Under the pieces are notes generated by a model that made no database searches, had not been told where the DNA came from, and saw nothing but the letters and a program-made list of their open reading frames with translations. Below are positions 7,607 through 14,491 of a stretch of DNA of 15,280 bases, piece by piece. Position numbers and translations under genes: made by a program. The stretch is from assembly GCA_913056475.1 (NCBI GenBank), contig CAJXMS010000017.1, forward strand, positions 1 to 15,280, read 5' to 3'. Source of the DNA: an uncultured Bacteroidota bacterium (GTDB lineage: Bacteria; Bacteroidota; Bacteroidia; Flavobacteriales; Schleiferiaceae). Numbering within the stretch: the first letter of the stretch is position 1; the number at the start of each line of letters is the position of its first letter.

Positions 7607-9016
7607 ATGAACGTAGAACAGATATACACCGGATGCCTGGCTCAAGGCGCCTACTACATCGAAAGCCAGGGCGAAATCGCCATCATCGACCCCTTGCGGG
7701 AAGTGCAGCCCTACCTGGACAAAGCTGAGGCCCTGGGCGGTAAGATCAAATACATCTTCGAGACCCACTTCCACGCCGACTTTGTGAGTGGCCACCTCAC
7801 CCTCTCCGAAAAGAGCGGCGCCCCCATCGTGTACGGCCCCCAGGCGCAGCCCACCTTTGACCACTATCAGGCGCAGGATGGCGAAGAATTTTCCATCGGT
7901 AAGCTCACCCTCAAGGTGCTGCACACCCCGGGCCATACCATGGAAAGTACCACCTACCTGCTCCGCGATGAAAACGGAAAGGACCACGCCCTCTTCACCG
8001 GCGATACCCTTTTCCTGGGCGACGTAGGACGCCCCGACCTGGCCCAGAAAGCCGCCAGCATGACCCAAGAAGAACTCGCCGGACTGCTATTCGACAGCCT
8101 CCGTCAAAAAATCATGCCCCTGGCCGATGACATCACCGTATACCCCGGCCACGGCGCCGGCTCTGCCTGCGGTAAAAACATGATGGATGCCACCGTAGAT
8201 ACCCTGGGCAACCAGAAAAAGGTAAACTACGCCCTGCGCGCCGACATGACCAAAGAGGAATTTATCAAAGAACTTACCGACGGCCTCCTGCCCCCTCCGG
8301 CCTACTTCCCCCTCAATGTAAAGCTCAACAAAGAAGGCTACGACTCCATCGACGAGGTTATGCAGCGCGGCCTCCAGGCCCTCTCCCCTGAGGCCTTTGA
8401 AGCCGCCGCCGCCGAAACCGGTGCCGTGGTACTGGATGTGCGCTCCGAGGCAGAATTCGTCAAAGGCTTTGTCCCCAAATCTACCTTCATCGGTTTGGAC
8501 GGCGATTTTGCCCCCTGGGTAGGCGCCCTTATCGGCGATGTGGCTCAGCCCATCCTGCTCATTGCCCCCGAAGGCCGGGAAGAAGAAGCCATTACCCGCC
8601 TGGCCCGCGTAGGCTTTGACCGCGTACTGGGCTATCTGGAAGGTGGCTTCCCCGCCTGGCAAGCCGCCGGCAAAGAAGTAGATCAAATTCCCACCATCTC
8701 TTCGGCCGAAGCCCACCAGCGCTACCAAGCGGAAAAACTCCCCGTGGTAGACCTCCGCAAACCTGGTGAGTACACCAGTGAGCACGTAGAAGACGCCCGT
8801 AATATTCCCCTGGCCCAGCTCAATGATAAGATGAGCGAGCTGCCCGAGCAAGAAGCCCTCCTGCACTGCCAGGGCGGCTATCGTTCCGTGATCGCCAGCT
8901 CTATCCTGCAAGCTCGGGGCCTGCGGCACTTTGTCAATGTAGACGGCGGCGCCGATGCCATGAAAGAAAGTGGCTGGCCGCTTACCGACTACATCTGCCC
9001 TTCTACCCTCAAATAA
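7607..9016 (+). CDS. cstB: CstB-like persulfide dioxygenase-sulfurtransferase (MBL-rhodanese-rhodanese)
   Basis: A 469-residue cytosolic fusion. The N-terminal metallo-beta-lactamase domain has THFHADFVSGH (residues 53-63), His110 in HTPGH, Asp133 in TGDT and a later PGHG, the mononuclear-iron pattern of ETHE1-like persulfide dioxygenases. Two rhodanese domains follow. The first (about 260-350) has lost its Cys: the active-site loop reads IAPEGR around residues 319-324. The second (about 365-465) keeps Cys421 in HCQGGYR. This order, with a dead middle rhodanese, is that of Staphylococcus aureus CstB, which turns persulfide into thiosulfate and sulfite and is encoded near a TauE exporter and other sulfide-detoxifying genes. 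The neighbour tauE here supports the same job. An AT-rich leader precedes the ATG; no sulfide sensor (CstR-like) or quinone oxidoreductase gene is in view. Confidence 0.88.
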   Translation: MNVEQIYTGCLAQGAYYIESQGEIAIIDPLREVQPYLDKAEALGGKIKYIFETHFHADFVSGHLTLSEKSGAPIVYGPQAQPTFDHYQAQDGEEFSIGKLTLKVLHTPGHTMESTTYLLRDENGKDHALFTGDTLFLGDVGRPDLAQKAASMTQEELAGLLFDSLRQKIMPLADDITVYPGHGAGSACGKNMMDATVDTLGNQKKVNYALRADMTKEEFIKELTDGLLPPPAYFPLNVKLNKEGYDSIDEVMQRGLQALSPEAFEAAAAETGAVVLDVRSEAEFVKGFVPKSTFIGLDGDFAPWVGALIGDVAQPILLIAPEGREEEAITRLARVGFDRVLGYLEGGFPAWQAAGKEVDQIPTISSAEAHQRYQAEKLPVVDLRKPGEYTSEHVEDARNIPLAQLNDKMSELPEQEALLHCQGGYRSVIASSILQARGLRHFVNVDGGADAMKESGWPLTDYICPSTLK

Positions 9017-9262
9017 TCTCCTCCCCATAGGCCGGGCCTCGGCCTTTGGCTATGCATGCAGCGTCCGCCGCTTTCCCGCCGCGGCCGCTGCTTTTTTTAT
9101 GCGCCCCTCTCCAGGCAGGGCGCGGCGCGCACCATGGCGCAGGCGATCACCGGACCCTTAAAATGAAAAAAACGCCGTCGGCCCCGCCGTACATTTGGCC
9201 GGCAGGCCGCCTAAAGAAAGGGCCCTGCCCGGGCCGCCCGGCACCAAAAAGAGAAAATGCAC

Positions 9263-9270
9263 CATCTTTG
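9263..9270 (+). promoter_or_regulatory. Candidate -7 box of lipoprotein gene
   Basis: CATCTTTG, one mismatch to TAnnTTTG, ends 18 bases before the chosen ATG at 9289. The 270-base spacer upstream is very GC-rich and otherwise shows only short GC inverted repeats. The box supports transcription starting close to 9289 rather than at the in-frame ATG at 9046. Confidence 0.35.
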
Positions 9271-9288
9271 TCTGTTCAGCCACGGTAT

Positions 9289-10992
9289 ATGAAAAAGGTC
9301 TTTAAGCAGTCCGGGAGGACGCTTCGGCGGGTACTGCGCGGGGCAGTGGGCCTGGCGGCGGCCGCCATCCTTCTGGGACCCCCGGCGGGGGTGGTAAGTT
9401 CCTGTGCCACCCAATCGGCCCCCAGCGGCGGACCGCGCGACAGCCTGCCCCCGGAGCTGGACACGGCCTTCCCGGCTAATGGCAAGGTGAATTTCCAGGG
9501 GACCCGCATCCGCCTGCGCTTCAATGAATACCTCAAAAGGCAGGGCGGTTCCCAGCAAATCCGCGTTTCACCGCCCTTGAAAAACGGCCTCACCGTGGAA
9601 AGCCGCGGCCGTGAAATTAAGCTGAGCTGGGAAGACAGCCTTAAGCCCCAAACTACCTACATCATCTCCTTCGGGCAGCGCCTCAAAGACCTCAATGAAG
9701 GCAATGTCAATGACTCCCTGCGCTACGTATTTTCTACCGGCGATTACCTGGACAGCCTGGCCCTGGAAGGCCGGGTGGAGGAGGCCTACCGTGGGGGCCC
9801 GGTAAGCGATATCCTGGTGGGCCTGTACCGCCTCCCCGCCGGGGCTCCCGATAGCCTCAGTCAAAGCGAAAAAGAGCCCCGGGACAGCATGCTGTACCAG
9901 CAACTGCCCGACTATTACGCCCTTACGGATAAGGAAGGCCGCTTTGCCCTGCAGTATCTCCGGGCCGGGCGCTACCGCCTGGTGGCTTTCCAGGATGCGG
10001 ACGGCGATTTTAAATTACGGGGCTGGCCCCTCATGGCCTTCCGGACCGATACCCTCTCCCTCCAGCCCGGCCGCGAAATGCCCTCCTTTACCCTGCGGGC
10101 TTCCACGCCGCGCCCTCCGCAAAAGCTCTACAGCGCCCGGGCCGTGGCGGTGGGAAAATGGCAGCTGGCCTTTGCCCGGCCCACCGATTCGCTGCAGATC
10201 CAGCCCGTGCCGCCGGTTGCGCCAGACTCGGGCTTCCTGGAGCGGCCCGGCAATAAAGACACCCTTTTTTATTGGTACCGGGGCGGCCGCGATAGCCTGG
10301 GCCTGCGCCTTATCGATAGCAGCCGGGCGGAAGCGCCGCTGGATACCCTCCTTTACCTCCGGCCCCGCCGCGGCGATCCCCCCGCGCTTAAGCTCAATAT
10401 CCGCCCTTCCCAAACGGCCGCCGGGGATACCCTCTGGCTGGAAAGCAATCTTCCTTTGCTGGCGGTAGACAGCAGCCGAACACGCCGCCTGGGCCGCGAT
10501 ACCACTCCGGTACACTGGCGGCCCCGGCCGGACCACCGGCGGCGTTATTGGCTGCGGGCACCTCCGCGCGACCATCAGCTGGTGCTGGACCCCGGCGCTG
10601 TCCAGGCCTGGTACGGACGCAAAAACGACAGCCTGGGGCAGCAAATAAAGGTCCTGCCTCAGGAGGAGCTGGGCAGCCTGCGGCTAAAAGTGGTAGCGGA
10701 TAGCTGCTGCCACTACCTCCTGCAGATAGTAGATGCCGACGAGGAACTCCTTACCACGCGTACATTTCGCGGCCAAACGGAGCTGCACCTGAAAAATCGC
10801 CCGGCAGGAAAGCTAAAAGCCTACCTGGTGCAGGATCAAAATAAGGACGGCTACTGGACCCCAGGCTTCTACTGGCAAAACCGCCCCCCGGAACCGCGCC
10901 TGGCCTATCCGGAAACCCTGGAAATACGGGCCAACTGGGAGCAGAGCTTTGAATGGAAAGTAAAAGGAGAAAACGCCCCGGAAACCCCATAA
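9289..10992 (+). CDS. Ig-like (Big_5) domain outer-membrane or periplasmic lipoprotein
   Basis: The frame is open from 9046, but the ATG at 9289 is the likely start: it follows a promoter-like box and gives a proper signal sequence (MKKVFKQSGRTLRR, hydrophobic core about 18-30, lipobox VSSC with lipidated Cys39). The mature N terminus, CATQSAPSGGPRDSLPPELD, resembles the C..PxGGPKDxxPP opening of a widespread Bacteroidota lipoprotein family. Residues about 50-145 form an SbsA-type Ig-like (Big_5) domain with FNEYL and a final YVFSTGD. A second beta-rich segment (about 145-250, with LTDKEGRFALQYLRAGRYRL) looks like a carboxypeptidase regulatory-like fold. The remainder, to 568 residues, is less clear. 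Its job is unknown, probably an envelope or surface structural role. The residues from 9046 to 9288 are arginine/proline-rich and look non-coding. Confidence 0.82.
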   Translation: MKKVFKQSGRTLRRVLRGAVGLAAAAILLGPPAGVVSSCATQSAPSGGPRDSLPPELDTAFPANGKVNFQGTRIRLRFNEYLKRQGGSQQIRVSPPLKNGLTVESRGREIKLSWEDSLKPQTTYIISFGQRLKDLNEGNVNDSLRYVFSTGDYLDSLALEGRVEEAYRGGPVSDILVGLYRLPAGAPDSLSQSEKEPRDSMLYQQLPDYYALTDKEGRFALQYLRAGRYRLVAFQDADGDFKLRGWPLMAFRTDTLSLQPGREMPSFTLRASTPRPPQKLYSARAVAVGKWQLAFARPTDSLQIQPVPPVAPDSGFLERPGNKDTLFYWYRGGRDSLGLRLIDSSRAEAPLDTLLYLRPRRGDPPALKLNIRPSQTAAGDTLWLESNLPLLAVDSSRTRRLGRDTTPVHWRPRPDHRRRYWLRAPPRDHQLVLDPGAVQAWYGRKNDSLGQQIKVLPQEELGSLRLKVVADSCCHYLLQIVDADEELLTTRTFRGQTELHLKNRPAGKLKAYLVQDQNKDGYWTPGFYWQNRPPEPRLAYPETLEIRANWEQSFEWKVKGENAPETP

Positions 10993-11042
10993 GGGCGGCC
11001 AGCCCGGCACCTGCCGTTATATTACCGGTTCCGAGGTGCATC

Positions 11043-11187
11043 AATAGCAAGGCCTTCAGCCTTGCCTGGGCGGTGGTTGTGCCTTTCCCCTGGGCTTGCC
11101 AAGCCCAGGCTATTGAATGAAAGGCTTTCAGCCTTTACCAGTAGGACGGTAGGTCAAGGGCAAGGCCCTTGTATTGTTTGCGCCCTG
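11043..11187. repeat. Left copy of 145 bp hairpin-rich direct repeat
   Basis: This copy is about 90% identical by eye to 11727-11872. It folds into successive hairpins: AAGGC-cttca-GCCTT (11049-11063), CCTGGGCTT-gcc-AAGCCCAGG (11089-11109), AAAGGC-tttca-GCCTTT (11120-11136) and CAAGGGC-aag-GCCCTTG (11155-11171). CAATAGC at 11042 is also complementary to GCTATTG at about 11109, enclosing the first two hairpins. It begins about 50 bases after the lipoprotein stop and ends about 80 bases before the transposase start. REP-like extragenic elements have this character. Confidence 0.85.
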
Positions 11188-11269
11188 CAGTGAGCCCAGC
11201 GGGATAACCATGTCCAAAAGGGTAATGTCAAAGATTTTATACAATTTTGCATCTCTTAACCCTTTTATC

Positions 11270-11731
11270 ATGCCTCAATCTTTATCTGCCAATTACTTGC
11301 ACTTGGTCTTTTCCGTTAAAAATAGAGCCCCGCTGATTACTCATCCTCTGGATGGCGAACTTTACCGTTATCTCTATGGAATCCTGCAATCCATGACCTG
11401 CGTCCCACTAATTGTCAATGGACATATAAATCATGTTCATTGCCTCTTCGGTATGTCTAAGAAGCACAGCTTACAGTGGCTTGTTCAGGAATTAAAACGC
11501 AGCAGTACCTATTGGGTGCAGAAGGAAAAGAGGAAATCAAACTTTACCTGGCAGAAAGGGTATGGTTGTTTTTCAGTGAGCCCAAAAGAACTAGACCGCG
11601 TATGGAGCTACATACGCAATCAAAGTGAACATCATCAAAAGATGACCTTTGAGGAAGAGGTCCAAAATTTTATGCGCACCTACAAAGTTGAAGGGTTTGA
11701 GCCCGAATACTTTTTTGATCGCCAAAAATAG
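11270..11731 (+). CDS. IS200/IS605-like Y1 (HUH) transposase, RAYT type
   Basis: From the ATG at 11270 a 153-residue protein reads MPQSLSANYLHLVFSVKNR, the usual N terminus of this single-domain transposase family. The frame extends upstream, but those residues are not typical. The HUH metal-binding pair is His55-Val-His57 in GHINHVHCLF. WQKGYGCFSVS (94-104) is a family hallmark, and the catalytic tyrosine should be Tyr114 in SYIRNQSEHH with Gln118 four residues on. Such enzymes nick single-stranded DNA through a 5'-phosphotyrosine bond. Close relatives are associated with REP-like hairpins, and this gene is flanked by them. Its stop codon TAG (11729-11731) is supplied by the first bases of the right-hand repeat. 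All active-site residues are intact, so the enzyme may be functional. Confidence 0.92.
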   Translation: MPQSLSANYLHLVFSVKNRAPLITHPLDGELYRYLYGILQSMTCVPLIVNGHINHVHCLFGMSKKHSLQWLVQELKRSSTYWVQKEKRKSNFTWQKGYGCFSVSPKELDRVWSYIRNQSEHHQKMTFEEEVQNFMRTYKVEGFEPEYFFDRQK

Positions 11732-11872
11732 CAAGGCCTTCAGCCTTGTCTGGGCGGTGCTTATGCCTTACCCCTGGGCTTGCCAAGCCCAGGCTATTGA
11801 ATGAAAGGCTTTTAGCCTTTTCCAGTAGGGCGGTAAGGTCAGGGGTAAATACCTTGTATTGCTTGCGCCCTG
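11727..11872. repeat. Right copy of 145 bp hairpin-rich direct repeat
   Basis: It aligns with 11043-11187 with about 14 differences and one indel by eye. The AAGGC/GCCTT, CCTGGGCTT/AAGCCCAGG and AAAGGC/GCCTTT hairpins are kept. The last one (11839-11856) has decayed, reading CAGGGGTAAATACCTTG. The repeat overlaps the end of the transposase gene, and its end region is also the first unit of the tandem array that follows. Confidence 0.85.
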
Positions 11873-12100
11873 GATGATCTCCGCGTGCGGTAGGCCAATG
11901 GCAACGCCCTCACATTGTTTGCGCCCTGGATGGGTCCACGCGGGCGGTAGGCCAAGGGTGAAGCCCTTGCATTGTTTAGCCTGGGGTTGGCAACCCCAGG
12001 TAGGATTTCCGCCGCGGTAGGCCAAGGGTGAAGCCCTTGTATTGTTTGCGCCCTGGATGGGGCCCGCGCGCGATAGGTCAAGGGGGAAAGTCCTGCGAGG
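11830..12100. repeat. Degenerate tandem array, unit about 57 bp
   Basis: Units begin with GCGGTAGG (or close) at about 11830, 11887, 11944, 12014 and 12070, giving spacings of 57, 57, 70 and 56. A good unit contains GCGGTAGGCCAAGGG, the hairpin CAAGGG-tgaag-CCCTTG, then TATTGTTTGCGCCCTGGATGG. The third unit is interrupted by an extra hairpin, CTGGGGTT-ggc-AACCCCAG (11981-11998). The same unit ends both 145 bp repeats, so the array is built from the terminal part of that element. Units are too diverged, and spacers too similar to one another, for CRISPR. From 12100 to 12222 I see only GC-rich sequence without a clear feature. Confidence 0.8.
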
Positions 12101-12222
12101 ACCGGTAGGAGGCCGCGCTCCTGGCGAGCGCCCCACGCGATGGGGCGGAAAGCGAGGGAAAGCAGGCTTAAAGCGGGAAACCGGGAGGCGGAGGGAAACA
12201 CATTTGGCCGGTGAGGCCGCTC

Positions 12223-13605
12223 CTACGCCGCCTGGAGCTGGGCGAGGTAGCGGCGAAAGCGATGCATCACCCAGAGGTGGAAGAGGGCCTGGGTGTAGCG
12301 GTAGATGTACCAGGGGAGGCTGGGGACAAATTCGTGGATGGCGGCCACGAAATGGCGGCCCTGGAGGACGCGCCGAAACTCAAGCCAGCCGTAATCTTTG
12401 CGGCGGACCAGCAGCCCATCGCAGATGTAAAAAAGCCAGCGCTCGCCATCGCTGCGATCGGGGATGCTCCGCAAAACCAGTATGGGCCGGGGCAGGCCGC
12501 TGGCGTAGATATGCACATAGGGGCCTTCCTGCCGGGCGTGGATGAGGTAGCGAAACAGGTGCGGCAGCCAGCGCTGATAGAGGAGGGCTACGCGCCGGGC
12601 GCCTAGTTGAGCGGGATTGGGGAGGCGCTGAAAGCTGCGCACGGTATTGCGCTGGGGAGCGGGGCTATGGAAGCTGGGCCCGGCGGCGGGTTCTGGTCCG
12701 CTGAGGGCATCGCTTACGGCTTCCTGGATGGAAAGGGCGGGACGCTGGAGGGGCAGCTGCGCCCAGCGGGCGGGATGGAGCCGCATGTGGTGGCGCAAAC
12801 TTTCGACCAATGGCGATACGAGGGTGGTGCTGCTGCCGGTAAAGCGGGCGACCCAGAGCTTGGAAAAACCGACGGTGTAAATGGGCACGGAGAAGATGAG
12901 GCGGCGCTTCTGCAGGAGCCGGGCGGTAAGGCGGAGCAGGTCGGTGTAGGAGATCACGTCGGGGCCGCCTATTTCCAGGGATTGGCCGTAATACTGGGGC
13001 GCGCCGATGACCTGGTGGAGCAGGGGCAGGGTGTCGTGAATGGAGATGGGCTGGGACTCGCTATCGCACCACTTGGGGCAGGCCATGATGGGGAGGTTTT
13101 TGACCAGCTTGCGCACAATCTCGAAGGAGGAGCCGCCGGGGCCGATGATGATGCCGGCGCGCAGGGAGGTAAGGGGGGTGCGGCGGGCGCCCAGGGTTTG
13201 CTCTACTTCGTAACGGCTGCGGAGGTGGCGGGATAGCGGTTCGCCGTCGGGCGGGACGATGCCGCCCATGAAGATGATCTGTTCGAGGTTTTGGGCCTCG
13301 GCGGCGCGGGAAAAATTATCGGCCAGGAGGAGGTCGGTATCGTCAAAGGTGCCCTGATTGAGCCGCGTGGAGGGATTCATGGAGTGTACCAGGTAGAGGG
13401 CGTAGTGGGCGCCGGCCAGGGCGCGCTCGGTGGAGGAGATGGAGTAGAGCTCTACCTGCCGCCATTCCACTTCGGGGTGGGGATTGTGCCGCACTTTTTT
13501 GCGGCTGAGGGCGATGATGTGGTAATGGTGGCGGTAGGTGTGGATAAACCAGCGGCCGATGAAGCCGGAGGCGCCCGCGATGACCAGGGTTTTCTTATCA
13601 GACAT
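12223..13605 (-). CDS. Atypical SDR NAD(P)-binding protein with DUF2867-like C-terminal domain
   Basis: A 460-residue protein. The N-terminal Rossmann domain opens with LVIAGASGFIG, the glycine-rich GxxGxxG loop at residues 11-17, as in atypical short-chain dehydrogenases of the YbjT/NmrA kind. The classical YxxxK pair is not obvious; the corresponding region reads RSRYEVEQTL. The last 140 residues, ending with LEFRRVLQGRHFVAAIHEF and LPWYIYRYTQALFHLWVMHRF, resemble DUF2867, often fused to such SDR domains. Substrate is unknown; members may bind NAD(P)H as redox sensors or act on lipid- or quinone-like compounds. The start at 13605 follows the DUF3820 gene by only 24 bases, so the two are probably co-transcribed, with this gene second. 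The 3' end faces the repeat array. Confidence 0.82.
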   Translation of the reverse strand: MSDKKTLVIAGASGFIGRWFIHTYRHHYHIIALSRKKVRHNPHPEVEWRQVELYSISSTERALAGAHYALYLVHSMNPSTRLNQGTFDDTDLLLADNFSRAAEAQNLEQIIFMGGIVPPDGEPLSRHLRSRYEVEQTLGARRTPLTSLRAGIIIGPGGSSFEIVRKLVKNLPIMACPKWCDSESQPISIHDTLPLLHQVIGAPQYYGQSLEIGGPDVISYTDLLRLTARLLQKRRLIFSVPIYTVGFSKLWVARFTGSSTTLVSPLVESLRHHMRLHPARWAQLPLQRPALSIQEAVSDALSGPEPAAGPSFHSPAPQRNTVRSFQRLPNPAQLGARRVALLYQRWLPHLFRYLIHARQEGPYVHIYASGLPRPILVLRSIPDRSDGERWLFYICDGLLVRRKDYGWLEFRRVLQGRHFVAAIHEFVPSLPWYIYRYTQALFHLWVMHRFRRYLAQLQAA

Positions 13606-13629
13606 ACAAGGGGAACAAAGGGGAAGGGG

Positions 13630-13866
13630 CTAAGTTTTGCGGGCTTCTGACTGGATCAGGGGCGGGAGGAGTTCTTCGAGGCCGTTTTGGCGGATCACCA
13701 GGGCCGTTTCCAGGAGCATACCCAGCTTACCGGCCGGGAAGCCTTTTCGCTGAAACCATACCAGGTAGGGCTCCGGGAGCTGGTAGAGGCGACGGCCTTT
13801 ATACTTGCCAAAGGGCATTTCGTAGCGAACGAGCTCGCGCAGAAGTTGAGGATCGGGAGTGGGCAT
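13630..13866 (-). CDS. DUF3820 family protein
   Basis: A 78-residue protein with the family signature MPFGKYKGRRLYQLPEPYL at about residues 17-35, then WFQRKGFPAGKLGMLLE and a terminal LEELLPPLI. DUF3820 proteins are small and widespread; some databases call them putative quorum-sensing-regulated virulence factors, but no firm function is known to me. The GKYKG motif is also seen in exonuclease-associated small domains, so nucleic acid binding is possible. It is the first gene of a two-gene minus-strand operon with the SDR protein. A near-consensus -7 box, TACCTTCG on the minus strand (13898-13891), lies about 25 bases upstream of the start. Confidence 0.85.
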   Translation of the reverse strand: MPTPDPQLLRELVRYEMPFGKYKGRRLYQLPEPYLVWFQRKGFPAGKLGMLLETALVIRQNGLEELLPPLIQSEARKT

Positions 13867-14073
13867 GCGGGCGGACGGGTCTTTATGCCCCGAAGGTAAG
13901 CAATGGTTCCGTTTGAGGGGGCCGGCGCGGGTGGCCTGGGGTGGGGCTAAGTTTTTATTATTTTTGAGGATTTAAGCCCCAAATGACCAATAAGCAATGC
14001 CCGGCCGCCTCTTTTAAGCACCATGAAGTACGGAGTCATGGGATCGCCGCTATTTGGTTGCCCGCTAGCGGCC

Positions 14074-14110
14074 CGGGGCCCGGGCCCCGACTCCCCCGTG
14101 GGGGAGAGTC
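14074..14110. repeat. Two adjacent GC palindromes
   Basis: CGGGGCCCGGGCCCCG (14074-14089) is a perfect 16-base palindrome. It is followed directly by CTCCCCC-gt-GGGGGAG (14091-14106), and an outer GACTC/GAGTC match (14089-14093, 14106-14110) partly extends the second hairpin. No T-tract follows, so a simple intrinsic terminator is unlikely. They stand near the border between the GC-rich core and the AT-rich right end. Confidence 0.6.
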
Positions 14111-14266
14111 ACCCTTGGGGTCCCTGGCGCTAAGCGCGGGCGGCTGCGGGGGCTGCCAACTTGTAAAAAACAGATTGTCAAGCGATTAAAAAAACAATGG
14201 GCATAATTGGTATAACGTGAAGTCAGGTTATATAGATGTTACCTTGCATATGAAAAGAGATTTTAG

Positions 14267-14292
14267 TTGAAATAAAATCTTTTGTATCTTTA
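14267..14292 (+). promoter_or_regulatory. Candidate promoter of toxin-antitoxin pair
   Basis: TTG at 14267-14269 and TATCTTTA at 14285-14292 resemble the Bacteroidota -33/-7 pair, with one mismatch in the -7 box and a slightly short 15-base spacer. Transcription would begin a few bases before the antitoxin ATG at 14309, in sequence that is AT-rich throughout. Confidence 0.4.
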
Positions 14293-14308
14293 AATTAAAA
14301 TTTTAGTG

Positions 14309-14491
14309 ATGATAACAAAAACAAAACTGAAAGAGCAGATCGACAGCTTCCCAGAGGAATTTTCAATAGATGATCTAGTAGAAAGACTGATTCTTGTGGA
14401 AAAAATTGAAAACGGTAAAAATCAGTCTGAGAAAAATGAGATTTTAAGTGAAAGTGAATTAGACGAAGAAGTGGATAAATGGTTCGAATAA
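14309..14491 (+). CDS. Small antitoxin of a RelE/ParE-type module
   Basis: A 60-residue acidic protein starting MITKTKLKEQIDSFPEEF and ending in the charged segment ELDEEVDKWFE. It has the look of short Bacteroidota antitoxins that pair with ParE/RelE-like toxins: a short N-terminal dimer-like part followed by an extended acidic tail that would wrap the toxin. The ATG at 14309 is preferred over the GTG immediately before it at 14306. Its 3' end overlaps the toxin gene by 13 bases, the usual coupling in type II modules. It has no recognisable helix-turn-helix, so autoregulation would depend on an N-terminal DNA-binding fold I cannot identify by eye. Composition is AT-rich, consistent with acquisition. 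Confidence 0.75.
   Translation: MITKTKLKEQIDSFPEEFSIDDLVERLILVEKIENGKNQSEKNEILSESELDEEVDKWFE

Larger units (their letters stand above)
11043..11872 (+). mobile_element. RAYT/IS200-like transposase with flanking hairpin repeats
   Basis: A unit of about 830 bases consisting of a single HUH transposase gene between two direct copies of a 145 bp hairpin-rich element. Single-domain Y1 transposases of IS200/IS605 type cut at subterminal hairpins, and RAYT proteins act on REP hairpins. The transposase body has lower GC than the surrounding core DNA, and both sequence matches stop abruptly at 11043/11727 and about 11187/11872. Whether the unit is still mobile or is a domesticated RAYT with its repeat family cannot be told from one copy. 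Confidence 0.7.
13867..14308. other. Gene-poor spacer with GC hairpins and composition switch
   Basis: About 440 bases without a convincing gene. It holds the probable promoter of the minus-strand operon near 13891-13898, and an inverted repeat GGGGCT/AGCCCC (13943-13948 and 13975-13980) around an AT-rich loop. Two strong GC palindromes follow (14074-14110). At about 14160 comes a sharp switch to AT-rich sequence leading into the toxin-antitoxin promoter. A 68-codon frame at 13983-14189 is proline/glycine-rich, crosses both palindromes and looks non-coding. Confidence 0.6.

Noticed and set aside
8087..9028. Open frame of about 310 codons on the minus strand opposite the CstB-like gene
   Set aside because: Mirror of a well-recognised MBL-rhodanese gene; the product shows only glycine/alanine/valine-rich sequence without family features.
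9046..9288. N-terminal extension of the lipoprotein frame to the ATG at 9046
   Set aside because: The extension is Pro/Arg/Ala-rich and would bury the signal sequence and lipobox; a promoter-like box lies inside it at 9263.
11174..11269. N-terminal extension of the transposase to the ATG at 11174
   Set aside because: The family normally starts at MPQSLS; the extra 32 residues overlap the left repeat's margin and show no conservation pattern.
11830..12100. Possible CRISPR array
   Set aside because: Units are diverged, the segments between conserved blocks are similar to each other rather than unique, spacing is irregular, and no cas gene is present.
11768..12201. Overlapping minus-strand frames over the repeat array, with repeated motifs such as PIQGANN and PLAYR
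   Set aside because: The amino-acid repeats come directly from the 57 bp DNA repeats; there is no start context and the two frames have equivalent, unrelated products.
12607..13236. Plus-strand open frame opposite the SDR gene
   Set aside because: Glycine-rich antisense product, while the minus strand encodes a clear GxxGxxG Rossmann protein.
13983..14189. Plus-strand frame of 68 codons
   Set aside because: It runs through both GC palindromes, gives a proline/glycine-rich product with no family resemblance, and has no promoter-like box.
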